This document shows positions 44,493 to 56,300 of a stretch of 64,000 nt of DNA, piece by piece. The position numbers and the translations under genes are program-made. The notes beneath the pieces were generated by a model. It did no database searches. It saw only the letters and a program-made list of their open reading frames with translations, and had not been told where the DNA came from. Source of the stretch: Beverwykella pulmonaria (Eukaryota > Ascomycota > Dothideomycetes > Pleosporales > Melanommataceae). Positions within the stretch are counted from its first letter, which is position 1, and every line of letters begins with the position of its first letter. Where the stretch lies: NCBI GenBank assembly GCA_001599595.1, contig BCHH01000001.1, forward strand, positions 4,655,818 to 4,719,817, given 5' to 3'.

Positions 44493-45145
44493 ATGCTCGG
44501 ATTCTTATGTGGTTGAGACGTATGGGGACTGGAGTGAAGATGGCTGCTTAGCATTTTCTGTGCGGCGGTGGGTTCTTCTCGGGACGCACGGGTCACGGCG
44601 TTCATCGTCAAGAGTTTCGCTGGGCGTAGCCTAGAGAACCAAACATGGAAATGGTTTATACCTGAAAAGCATTTATGTTCGACTTGGAGATAATTACGTA
44701 CGGAGTGATGTGGCCAAATGGTAATGCTAACCTAAGTCAAGCTATTAGCAATATGTGTACTTGTAGTCATCCTCAAACAGCATTCTGTTGTGCGTTTGTG
44801 AAAATGTTTTTCTACAATCAAGGCATATTGTCATTAAAGGAAACGTATAAATTCAGTGTACTCGAGCTTGTTATGAAGACCACTTTTATACCCTACCTCC
44901 AGCCCATGAAGACCTCTACGTATTTAACTTCGCAGTTTTCAAGCTGCCACCCCTGGAACCCAAAAGATCAAGGTCAAAGCCAAAGCAGAGCAAACCATCA
45001 ATACATCTACAAAAGTTGCCTCCCAAACACGCTATCTGCAACGCCAATCGCCATGCTAACCCCGATCTATCCGCATCACAAAACCAACACCTTACCAATT
45101 TTCCTATCCCTTTCATCCTTCATCCTTTCCTCTATTCCATGCTGC
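44493..45145. other. Intergenic between convergent genes
   Basis: Shared 3' flank of eS19 and the dehydratase. A long plus-strand frame here runs into the dehydratase antisense and is a shadow. Confidence 0.5.
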
Positions 45146-47304
45146 TCAGAAAAGATCCGTCATAGCCCCATGACTAGCATCCCCCACCAACGCCGCGTAC
45201 TTGGCCAGCACGCCCCTCGTAACCGCCATTTTCGGTGCTACCCACTCATCAAGTCTCTTCTTGATCTCCTCGTCGGACACATTCATATCGATGCGATTCC
45301 GCTCCGCATCAATCGTAATCATATCGCCATCTTTTACCACCGCGACCGGCCCGCCCACCGCAGCCTCAGGACAAATATGCCCGACGATAAACCCGTGCGA
45401 TGCACCACTGTACCGGCCATCCGTGATCAGAGCGACGTTGGTGAGTTTTGCGCCCATGATGCTGGCGGAGGCTTTGAGTTGTTCGGGCATTCCGGGTCCG
45501 CCTTTAGGGCCTTCGTATCGGACCACAAGGACGAGGTTTTCGCCGCGGGGGATTTTGCCAGCATTTAACGCGGTGTCTAGCTCGTGTTCTTTGTTAAATA
45601 CTATTGCTTTGCCCGTAAAAACTAGTCCTTCTTTGCCCGTGATTTTCGCCACTGCGCCCTTGGGTGCCAGATTCCCGCGCAGGATCTCAATATGCCCCGT
45701 GGTTTTTATGGGATTTGAGAGCGGCCGGATGAGCGTCTGGTCTTGGGGTAGGGAGGGAAAGGGCTCGATGTTTTCGGCGAGCGTTTTGCCCGTAACGGTA
45801 GGGATGCTGCCGTCGAGGAGGCCGGCTGCGACGAGCAGTTTCATGACGGACGGCATGCCGCCGATGTCGAAAAGGTCCGCGGCGAAGTACTTGCCGCTGG
45901 GGGCGAGGTCGGCGAGGAAGGGGATCTTGTTGGAGACGCGCTGGAAGTCGTCCAGGGTTAGGGGTACACCTGCTGTGCCTGCCATCGCGAGGAGGTGGAG
46001 AACGGCGTTCGTGGAGCCCCCGAGGACCATCATCATGACGAGTGCGTTTTCGAAAGATGCTTTTGTGAGGAGCTTGTCTGGTGTGATGTTTCGCTCCATG
46101 CAGACGCGAATGGCAGCAGCTGCTTTAGCGCATTCGCGCATCTTGGCGGGGGACTCAGCGGGGGTCGTAGAGGAGTTAGGGAGGGTGAGACCCATTGCTA
46201 GAGTGAGTCAGTAATTGTATGGGACAGGAATTGAGATGTAGAGAAGAACATATATACCTTCGATCGAAGTACTCATAGTATTCGCCGTATACATCCCACC
46301 ACAAGCTCCAGCCCCCGGACACGCATTCTGCTCAATATCCTCCATGATCTGATCTGGCGTGAACTTGCCCTCTTCCTGGCTCTCTAGTGCCTTGTAGATG
46401 TACGCTCCATGCGCTTCGTAGCATGTGCTGATGTTGATGGGTTTGCGGAGTGTTTCGCTGTATCCGGGTTTGATGGAGCCGCCATACACCATGATGGATG
46501 GGCGATTGTGGCGAGCGAATGCCATGATGACACCGGGCATGTTCTTGTCGCACCCTGGGATGGCGATGCAGGCATCGTGGTGCTGGGCACAGGTTACGGT
46601 CTCGATGCTGTCGGCGATGATTTCGCGTGTTTGGAGGGAGAACCGCATTCCTGGAATATAATCAGCATACTTCTCCAAATGAAGTAACCAAACGGTGGTA
46701 AAAGAAGGCTACCTTCACCTCCCATAGTAATGCCATCCGACACGCCAATGGTGTTGTACTGCCACGCCAGCATTCCATCTTTCTGAACATGAGTCTTGAT
46801 CTCCTTTCCCAAGTCGAGCACTGTGAACTATGATTAATCTGCGTTCTTTGGGGTTTTTTCGGCTGCATGATTCCTCGGGGCGAAAGAATCGAGGTCTGGG
46901 CGGCCGGATGGGGTGACTTACAGTGCATGCTGCGTTGCTATCAGTTCTGATATGACGTTATAGGCTTGGACTATTACTCACTTGCAAGGGTTGCCCTCCC
47001 ACCACACACTGGCAATTCCGACCTGAGGACTGTTCTTCATGGCATCTTTCGATGGCACGCCCGCAGCGTAGAGCATAGCCTGAATAATTGAGACATGTCG
47101 GTAAGCTCATGCTAAGCTGGAACATTTGTCAAATGGTAGATATCTTACTTGAGCTCCAGGGAAATCGTGTCCATTGGTAAGCGTTGAGCTATACTTGTTG
47201 AGCGCGAGCTTGCCATCTCTCATTGTGCCGTCCGGCAGGTGCTTGAAGTTGAGGTAGCGCGGCTGTTCAGGCTCATGTTGCTGCTCGAGATTGCGCGGGT
47301 CCAT
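45146..47304 (-). CDS. ILV3: Dihydroxyacid dehydratase
   Basis: Six exons (47304-47149, 47079-46982, 46929-46922, 46820-46713, 46650-46258, 46197-45146) encode 604 aa of the IlvD/Edd family. The enzyme converts 2,3-dihydroxy-isovalerate and -methylvalerate to the 2-oxo acids of the Ile/Val/Leu pathways. Fe-S cluster cysteines are in place: C84 (WEGNPCNMH), C157 ([11 protein letters not shown]) and the CPGAGACGG region (234-240). Also present are the [14 protein letters not shown] block and the [20 protein letters not shown] signature. Exon 3 is an 8-nt microexon carrying the Met-His of NPCNMHL. The N-terminus ([10 protein letters not shown]...) is acidic and polar, with no evident mitochondrial presequence, unlike the usual Ilv3, so this may be a cytosolic paralog. 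Fungi often have several DHADs. Confidence 0.93.
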
Positions 47305-49432
47305 GGTCGCAAATCAATCAATTGCTTTGTCCTTTCTCTGACGGAGGTGGGGTAGAGCGATGGGGGTGGGCTGGCAATTGTGAGAATTGATTTCAGTAAG
47401 GAAAGTTGAGAGTAGATTAAGTCACCCACGAGAATTTTTGGGTAAAAAAAAATTTACAGGTTCAGGCATGCGGATTGCGCAGATTAGATAGGGAAGATTT
47501 GGGAGTAGATACCCGGTTTAGCAGCTAGCCACACCGCATGGGTATGCCGGAATGTACAATTGCGGTCTGGTCTCAAGCTGGTACCAAAGAATGAGTCGCA
47601 GGCAGAGTGGGGCGGATCAGCTGTTGCTATGAAGCCCTGGAGTCCTTCTTGACCTCGGGGGTCAAAATAGCGGATGAGGGGGGCGGAACAGCCAATGTAC
47701 CCCTCCAACAGAGACAAGCTACCTCTGTTAGTGGAAAGGCAGCGCATTGTAGATAGCCAATGTCAAGGATTGAATAGATAGTCGGACCGAAACAATTGGA
47801 GCCAGCAGATAAGTGGTGCAGGTGTTGGCGTGGACATTGTTGCGTGCGGAGAAAAAAAAGTCGCGGAATGATACTGGACCAACTTCGGGAAGAAACCTAG
47901 GGCAAGCGATGGCGCCAACGGGCGCGACAAGCTAACCCGTGCATATGCAGAGCCAACCCGGCACTTGGAGGTGCTTTGGCGAGCCAGAGCTGGATACAAG
48001 GCGATGGGTTTCTCGTACTTTTGTGTCGCGTGAAGCGCTGGATGATTGGCGGTTATGCCATCGATGCATCACGGCACTGAAGCGTTCATGCTACATGCAC
48101 CCATAGAGCGACATTGAAGAAGCAGACGGCAGAAATGACTGCCTCGATACTCGGAAGTTACTCGCGTCTAAGCCACTATGAGCTTTGCCAATTACATTTA
48201 CGGTCTGGACAACTAGAGCTGCAGCAGCTGGAATGCAGAGCTACCCTAGGAGCAAGAGCGAGTAGGTAAACGGACATGGAATTGCCCTCACCAGACCAAG
48301 AGAACACTTTTGTAGATGCGTGCTCTGGCGCTACGCTGAAGTGCGAGTCCTACAGGCAAAAGAGCGGCACCACTTGTGCTCCAGTACGCAATGCATCTCC
48401 CTCGATCTCCTCTTTCTCCACATACTACTCGTCCTCGTCCTCGTCCATTATCCATTGGCGCGGAGTGCCGAGGCTTGAGACGGTCAGGGAGTACGCAGAA
48501 CCTTGAACGTTCTGCTTAGGGTTCGAGCATGCAGTCTACGGAAGGAGGTTCATTGGGAGCTTGGGAACTCGGGAGCCCTGCTGACATGGTAGGCGCGTTG
48601 CAGAGGGAGAGTTGCGCGGGAGGTCGATTGTGTTCGCCTGCTGGTCTCTAGGCGTCAGTTCCCAACGTTGGAACAGCTTCTCCTACCCGTGCAGCGCGTG
48701 CGGTGAAGCCAGGGACGCGCGGAAACGCTTGGAAACCAAGCGTGCAGTGTGTGTGTGCCCGCGGGATCCCCGTCTGCAGTGATGCGGCGTTTAGGACAGA
48801 AGAAGGGACGTTGCAAGTGGCAACGGAGAGGAGAATGGAGAGGAGATGGGCTCCAGCGTTGAGCGTGGACAGAAGCTGGGATGTCGCCAAGGCCGGCGCC
48901 CACCTCAGTCCCGGGTCCACGATAGGGCTGTGCCAGCCGCTTCTGCATTAGACCACGGCAGCCGGCAACTGCGTCATCTGCGCCCACTCACCACCACAAC
49001 AACAGCACACGATTGCCATCCCTCCGTATACTTGGCCGCAGGACACTTGCTACACTTCACCCTCTGCCCTTCCTCCTGTAGCCAATGCCATTTACTCGAC
49101 CACCCGCCCGACTGTGCACCTTCCATCCCCCATCCCCCATCACGACGCACGCTGCTTCCGCGCAATGTCTGCCTCCCTAGACATGGCCAGGGTGCATAGT
49201 AGGCACTTCCCCTCATAACCGCACATTTCCTGCTCTCTCCAACGTGCGCGGATCGCGCCGTTCGAGCCGTCCCAGGCACCGTCTCGTCTCTGCCACAGAC
49301 GCGCGCACGAGACCTGGCTCCGGCTGCGATTGGGCCGCGCAGAGTGCACCCAGATCGAGAATCGACATCCCGCGCGCCCACTCCCGGACGCCACGTTGAG
49401 TAGACAGCCAGCCCGAGAGCACGCATCGCCAG
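47305..49432. other. Divergent intergenic region, about 2.1 kb
   Basis: This contains the dehydratase promoter and the promoter of the hydrolase-phosphatase fusion. The right part (48.6-49.4 kb) is GC-rich with overlapping open frames on both strands but no domain; it may be a long leader or an unrecognised exon. Confidence 0.4.
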
Positions 49433-51810
49433 ATGGAGTCTTATTCGCACCCTCGCTTTCGCGGCACGTCGCGCGCCCTTGCCCAGACGCTCCTGCTTCT
49501 CATAAGGACGTGTCTGGCTGCCTCGCCCATCCACGCCGTGACCCCCTCCCACACCAGCCCTCTTCCCCTCGCCGAGTGTATACAGGCCGGCTGGCTTCGT
49601 CTGCTCCTTCTGCTCAATCCCTTCGTTTGCCAGGGAACCCGGACGAACACGACTTTGGTGGGCATGGTTAAGCTGACCGCGCTATGTGGTATCGGTTCTG
49701 TGCTCTGGATATGGAGCAAACGCAGCAAGAAGAGCAAGGTCCCCGGCGAACCCAACGATTCGAATCCATGTGCATCAGGCGCCACCGGTAAGTACATCAG
49801 TTGCTGGATGATCTGCAGCGGCGCCCGATCACGTGGCGCTATCGAGCCCATGGGAACGGCACGGGAAGTGCATACAGCCGCAGCATTTCCGCTTCCCATC
49901 CTAGCTTCCTTCCTCTTGACTGATCAAGCTGCGCAGGTTCTGTTAAAACAGACCCAGGACTGTTGAAGAAGCACTCCGAAACCAAGGGCTATGTTGTGCC
50001 TTCCACCGGTTTCACCTATCCGGCCATTCGCACCTTCTATCGATCTCATCCCCAAGAGAGCAAGCTTCCCAACAAGCCATGCCCCATTCCATTGCTTGTG
50101 TTTATTCACGGTCTTGGTGGCTCCGCCGCTCAGTTTCATCCCATCCTCATCAGTCTGGTCAACCTCGCCCCGTGTTTGGCCATCGATCTACCCGGATGTG
50201 GCACATCTTCCTTCAACCCAAAGGCTTGGGAAGCGTACACCACCGAAGCGCTAGTTCAACTGCTCGCTGTTGTCATTGAGGCTCACCGAAATAGTGCAGA
50301 AGATCAGAAGGTTGTCCTGATTGGCCATAGCATGGGCTGCTCCTTGGCGGCGCTACTGGCCTCATCCTCGTCCCCATATGCGGACCTCATATCAGAATAC
50401 GTTGTAGGCCTCATTGCCATATGTCCAAAAGCGGACCCACCCAGCGAGGAGGAGGCCAAAAAAATCAAAATGGGCATGTTGATACCCGGCCCTGTTGTGG
50501 ACATGCTTAGGAGGTGGGATCGGCGAGGAGGTATCAGTAGTGCGAGCGTGCTTCGAATGGCTGGCCAGGATGCTGACGAGGAGACCAAGAAGTTGCAGCT
50601 GCGATACAATAAGCAAAGCCAAACTGATGTTTGGAGGAGAATGGTCCGTGGCATGACTCCGGATTATTCGTCAGGATCCCCCAAAGGTGGTCTGCCTGGA
50701 AAGGAGGTCTGGAGAGGACTGCATATCCCCGTCTTCCTAGCCGCTGGAGAAGCAGACACCATCACCCCTCCTCACAACATCAAGCGCATTGTGGAGTTCT
50801 TAGGTCGAGATGTTGCTGGAGTTAGACCTCCAAGCAACCAAGCCGGCTTGCCAATTGCCGCAGCGCCACTGGATCCCGCCTGGATGGATCCTGCCATTTC
50901 CGAGCGGAAGCACCAAGACTCAGGTGTTGATGCAGGAGACTTGCCAAATATCACGGACGACGGCACGGCTACGATAATATCAGAAATATCATCGACTGAT
51001 GAGAGCTTGGTAGGTTCTGACCTATCATCATCAACAGCCGAAATGGCCCCGGCGCCGCGCCCCTCCACTGCCTCCAACATTCCTTTACCACGCCCTCGTC
51101 GTCTTGTTCTCAAGACCATAATCATACCCAAGCCGGCTGCCCACTCCTTGCTATTCGCCCCTTCCAGTTCCCGTACACTATCAGGCCTAGTCAGCAACTT
51201 CCTCGCCGACCACGTAGATCCACGACTCTCTCTGGCCTGGCAACTCCAGTACCTAAGTACTGAGGGCAAATGGGACGTCAAAAATCTCGAGAAGTGGAAG
51301 GCGGTGCAGCCAGTGTCCCTCCCAATTGGAGGCGTTTTCCGAGCCATGAAGACTCTGCGAGAGGTAGACGAGGAACACTCTCCTAAGAAATTCGTCAAAG
51401 ACTGGGCAGGGAAGATCAAGGTCGTGGTCGATATCAGCCACGACGCCCCGGTGTATGATCCCAAAGGACTCGAGGACGGGGGCATCGCATATCACAAGTT
51501 CCCTACCGTATCGAAGCAGCCTCCCACAGTCGACGAAGTAAAACACTTCGTCGCGCTCATTGATAAAATACGTGCACAACGGGAAGTGAAGGTGGGAGAG
51601 GAGGGACTCATTGGCGTACACTGTCACTATGGTTTCAACCGAACAGGCTTCTTCCTCGTTAGCTATCTCATCGACAGGCTTGGATATAGCGTTGAAGATG
51701 CTATTGACACATTCTCTACCGCTCGGCCGCCGGGAATTCGGCACGCTCACTTCATCGATGCGCTGCATGTCAGGTACTGTCACGGATTGAAGAAGGCGCC
51801 TACGCTGTAA
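49433..51810 (+). CDS. Alpha/beta hydrolase fused to a capping-enzyme-like cysteine phosphatase
   Basis: Two exons (49433-49787, 49937-51810; 149-bp intron) encode 742 aa. Two hydrophobic stretches (about 15-30 and 50-95) could anchor the N-terminus. Residues about 140-420 form an alpha/beta hydrolase: oxyanion loop LLVFIHGLGG, nucleophile elbow VLIGHSMGCS with Ser250, and the late segment IPVFLAAGEADTITPPHNI holding a candidate Asp. After a Ser/Pro-rich linker (about 430-520), residues about 525-742 form a cysteine phosphatase with signature VHCHYGFNRTGFF (Cys681, Arg687). The HCxxGxNRTG form is that of the metazoan mRNA-capping triphosphatase/PIR1 branch rather than ordinary dual-specificity phosphatases (HCxxGxSRS). 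Both active sites look intact. Substrates are unknown. Confidence 0.88.
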
Positions 51811-52969
51811 GAAGCGGAAGATGTTCGAGTATTAGAGTGCGAAAGTGAAGCATCATGTATGATCATTCGTTTCTTTAGGGCGTTCTAGAGAGCGCGCATA
51901 TACGGTATTCAGGGTATACATGGTAGCGCTCACAGCCTGGTGGAGTTTCTATTCGGATCAGGATATCAGTATTATTTGTAATTCACCTCCATTTTCGCCA
52001 TTCACTCCTCATATTGCTCTTCCCTCTAGCATTCTTCTGTTATCTGATTGACGTCGTGAAGACTCCAACTCTTACCTCGGCCTAGATGGCGCTAGGTGTG
52101 TTGGACACATTCATTTACGGTCATGACCTGCTAGGGTGGCAATACACCCTCTGGCAAGTACCATGGTGCTCCTCTCTCTTAGCAAAATTCGGATTAATAT
52201 CAAAATGCCCCCTACGGATCTGCTCGTGCATCTCCCTGACGGTAACACCTCAAACCAACTCCTTCCACTTCCCCGTGATCTGCGTTTTTAGGGCATCCGA
52301 ATTGACAATAGCGGGTTCGTAGGCGCGCAGTACGAAGACGATCCTGGATCTGTACTCCGCGCAACTTGATTGAACTTTTTAACATATTCCCTGTATTTGT
52401 GTGTCGTAAAGATCTAGGTACCAAAGACAATGTAGTTTATTCCACACCTAACGTTCTCTTCTTATGTGTCAATCACACTGCTGCCAGACATTGTATAGGA
52501 GATTAACAGAATGATTATTGAACTAGAGATGATTGGGGTACATATATGTAGTGTAACAAAGGGACAGCACAGCATAGGTGTAGATAATCAAGGTATATAT
52601 TATTCCGATAGATACATTACTATGGCGCAGGGGAGGAGTTGTATACCTAGTCTATCTATGCTTTGTTCCAAGACATTCTCGTGAACCCTTCCTCTAACAA
52701 GCACTCACGCAATCATTCTCTACTTCTATACAATCGGTCCGTCCTTCCCAAAATCTCACGTATCCACCATCAAGACCGGTAATGACCGAGATCGTTGCCT
52801 GGCGGTGCTACTCCTGCACCCACTGCTGCCTGAATAAATTTCTCTATTTCTCTCCTTATTCCTACTCATAACTCGGCTACCCATGCTGGTATTTTCTAAA
52901 CTCTGCTATGTGCGCGGTGCACCTAGCAGATCTACAGTACTACGTCAAAAGTTTTGCCCGCTAAGCGAA
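51811..52969. other. Intergenic, nothing supported
   Basis: The 3' flank of the fusion gene, then AT-rich DNA up to the LTR-like repeat. No gene is seen. Confidence 0.45.
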
Positions 52970-53149
52970 ATTGTATCACGTGTCGCACGTGTTCTACCAT
53001 TTGTTGACATACTATATGTCCTATTCTAGCTAGTTCACCCTTCATGGGTATATATAGTCATCGTGCGAGCAGTCAGCTCTTCATGGCTTTCACACTCTTT
53101 ATACACACTTTACCCATCAGACGATTGACTTCCTCTTCTCATCGTGACA
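52970..53149 (+). repeat. LTR-like dispersed repeat, copy 2
   Basis: Inverted relative to the 14205-14410 copy. It shares CACGTG units (52977-52992), 'gtcctattctagctag', 'cttcatgggtatatatagtc', 'gtgcgagcagtcagctct' and the 'cactctttatacacactt' stretch, up to 'cgtgaca'. No internal retrotransposon sequence is seen beside it, so it is probably a solo LTR. It ends about 170 bp beyond the stop codon of the NACHT gene. Confidence 0.65.
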
Positions 53150-53319
53150 AACATAAGTAAATCTAGAAGAACTGTGCGGTCTGAAGGATTAGCACTATCT
53201 AGAAGACACGAGGAGCTACAGCGAAAATGACGTACTTCTTCTGAACATTCTGAACATGGCTTAGATCCTGAATCTGCCATTAAGGCATCATTGATGTCAC
53301 ACAAATATCATGCAAGATG

Positions 53320-56300
53320 TTATTTCTTCCATCGCGACAACAGCTTAGTGAAAGACATTCTTTTCGCTTCTCTAGTTGTTGGGCTTTGAGTGTTTGGTAT
53401 CTGGCTTGTCCCTAAACCCGTGGAACCTGGAGATGTCGGAGAAGGACTTGACATTGATGCAAACGAAAATGGCCGAAGCCCATTGGTCACGATTGTTGGT
53501 GTTTGGACAGGTGATATTGTTGGAAATGTCGCACTAGCATGGGCTCGAAGAACAACTGCTAGGCCACTGGGAAGTTGATCTTGCAAACTTGCTGCTTGAA
53601 CTGGATCCCACTTAGAGAATATCTCTCGTATCACCGTCAACACCGAGATGTTTCTGGATTTTGTCTTTCCACCAACGCCTTGAGAGACTGTGGCCACCTG
53701 TATAGGGGAGGCCTGGTATTCTAAGAGTAGCTTGAAAATTTCGATCCACGGAAGAATGCTACCGGGGTGGGAGTCCGTTTCTAGAGCTAGTGGTAGCTCC
53801 TGATACACATATTTCAAAGCCTCCTGCCAAAGACTGAGGCTTGTTCCCAGCTGCTTCGTGGGATCGACACCATAGTCCAGCATCATTGAAACAAGTCTAT
53901 GATTTCCTCGTTGAAGAAGTATGACTGGAGCTGGAGTTAATAGACCAGACACTGTATCGAGCTCGCAATCAATTTGTAACTCAGCTCCGTAGCGGATGAA
54001 GTGCTCGAGTATCGCATCATCGTTCTCGTGTACGTTGCCATTATTCAATTTAAGTCGATGCCTACAATTTGCTAGGGCGTTTTGCCAGATTGAGGGCTTA
54101 CCTGAATTTGGATCTGCACCCGAAGCTAGGAGAGACCTGCAAATCCGGCGATTTGGTATCTTCATCTTGGTGACGATAGAAAGTAAGAAGTCTAGTTCTT
54201 GCTGCTGCAGTGGGGCATACTGTGATTCCATTTGATTCATTATGTAAAGCTCAAGGTCGTTTTCAATACAGATGGCGAGGAAGAGAGCTCGGCTCGAGCA
54301 TGTTCGAGGATACTTTTCAAAGGCGGGATTGGTCAGAACCCAAGATGGTAACCAGGTTCTTGCGTCTCTCACACTGTTATAATGAAATGTTGCTGTTCGT
54401 TCGAGATCGTCGAGCACAGAAGTCAGAGGCTTTTTCGTTTTCTGTTCCGCTTCTATTGCGTGATGGAGACATTCTTTCATTAACAACCAGAATGTTGGAT
54501 GTGCAGAAGCCCATGACCCATATACCGGAATCCCAAAAAGTCGCTTGAATTGGACCAGATATGAAAAGGACAATACGCTTTGAGCATCGAACTCGAATTG
54601 TTCACCACCAAGAGGTATCCGGAATTCCTCGAATACGTCGGGTTTGTCGAAGAAGTCTTTGACGGTGCGATGCATGAACTGTACTCTTCGTACTGGTCGT
54701 TGATACCGACAATAAAGCATTAGCTTTTCGAGGCAGGCTTCGTGGTTCACGTATGTCGTATCCAAAATCTGAATATTGCATTCTAGGAGGCCTAGGCATC
54801 GACTTTGAATCTTGTCCTCAATCATCTGAGATCTAGACGCAACTTCTTCTTCCGTAAACCTCTTGGGACGGGTCTTGATGAAACCGTCGTAATTAGCCTC
54901 CTCAGCTATGGAGATCATAAGAGACGGCAGTGGACGACGCGCATGTTGTACTATTGATACCAATTGTAGAGCTTGTTTGAGGTAGAATGGATTGATCCTC
55001 TTGAGCAAATAGATGTAAAGCTCTTCTAGTTCTCCAGGTAGTTGCTTGATTCTTTCTTGGAGATCTACGACGTGATCGTTGTTCGTAAGACCGGAAAGCA
55101 AAGAAGCTACCACAAGTCTAACCCACAAGAAGACCCCTGATGATTTTTCGACAATCTCCTCTATTAGCAGGAGAGCCTCTTGTGGTTCCGAAATCTGTAG
55201 ATTTTTCATGCCAATGCTCTCTTCCAATCTTGTCTTGACATACTCCTGGATGTCACTCCTCGTCAGGTCCTGGAGAATAAGACCTGGACAAGAAGAAAAG
55301 GCTTCCAAAAACACTGGCCACGGTCGACTCGATATGCAAAGCTTTGTCGATGGTGAAGATCCCACAATTTTGAATAGCTCAATGATTTCAGCATGATCCC
55401 CAATGAATTCGTCAACTCCATCGATGAATAGGCACACTTTAACTGGAAATGTAGTTTGAGTAGTGATTCGTATTATTGCGTTCGCAAGTTCCTTCTTTCC
55501 GTTCGAGATAGGTTGCTCCATGTCGATGTTTTGTTTATTCGACGCATATTTCCATTGATCTGGGTACGCTATCGGTATCAGATGTGGCTGCTGCTCCAGA
55601 ATTTGAGATAGTATTGATTGCAGGAGCCCATTGTGTGACTTTTGCATTTGGGTTCCGGCATGCCAAAAGAAGAACCCTGCTTTCACGAACGGTAGGTCTT
55701 TGGACCATGACTTCAACAGGTTATGCGTTCTTCTCTCGTCGAAGAGAAATTTCATGAGGCAAGATTTCCCTGGCCATTTGATTAGTAGGCGCTATTACCA
55801 TCGTGAATATGTCCACCTTACCTGAACCTGGCTTGCCCCTTATCCAATATATGCCAGATTTGTTTTCAAGCCAATCTGAAAAATTGTCCCAGCGTGCATT
55901 ATCACTGGGAGTTTGATATACCCAGTTGAAGGTATTTTTGTGGGCCTCTTGTATTTCTTCAAGTCGCTCTGACATGGACTGAAACATAAGGGCATTGCGA
56001 ATGCTCTCTCTCAGGCGCGCCTTCTTCCGTGCGTCGTATTCGATACTCTTGCGTACACTAGGTAGTTGCGCCTCGTAGATACTCTCCGTATCCCAATTGG
56101 TGCTAGTGGTAGTTCTGTTGAGCATGCGAATAGCACCAATGATCTCTCCTTTGGCATCTTCAACGTTACTCCGGACCGCGCTGTCCACAAAGTCATGAAG
56201 CTTGACTATTGCATCTGTATTACCAACGAGAAGCTCTGCCGTTGATCTTTGGTTTCTCCTTAGGGTTTCGAAGACGTTGTTTGTTGATACGTCAAATCTC

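Noticed and set aside
44675..45568. 297-codon plus-strand frame
   Set aside because: Its right half is antisense to the last exon of dihydroxyacid dehydratase and the left half has no domain.
45201..46214. 337-codon plus-strand frame
   Set aside because: Fully antisense to the conserved dehydratase exons; a shadow.
48974..49552. 192-codon minus-strand frame
   Set aside because: GC-rich region with open frames on both strands; Arg-rich, no domain, and partly antisense to the fusion gene.
54602..54799. Arg/Pro-rich small minus frame
   Set aside because: Overlaps the NACHT coding exon in another frame.
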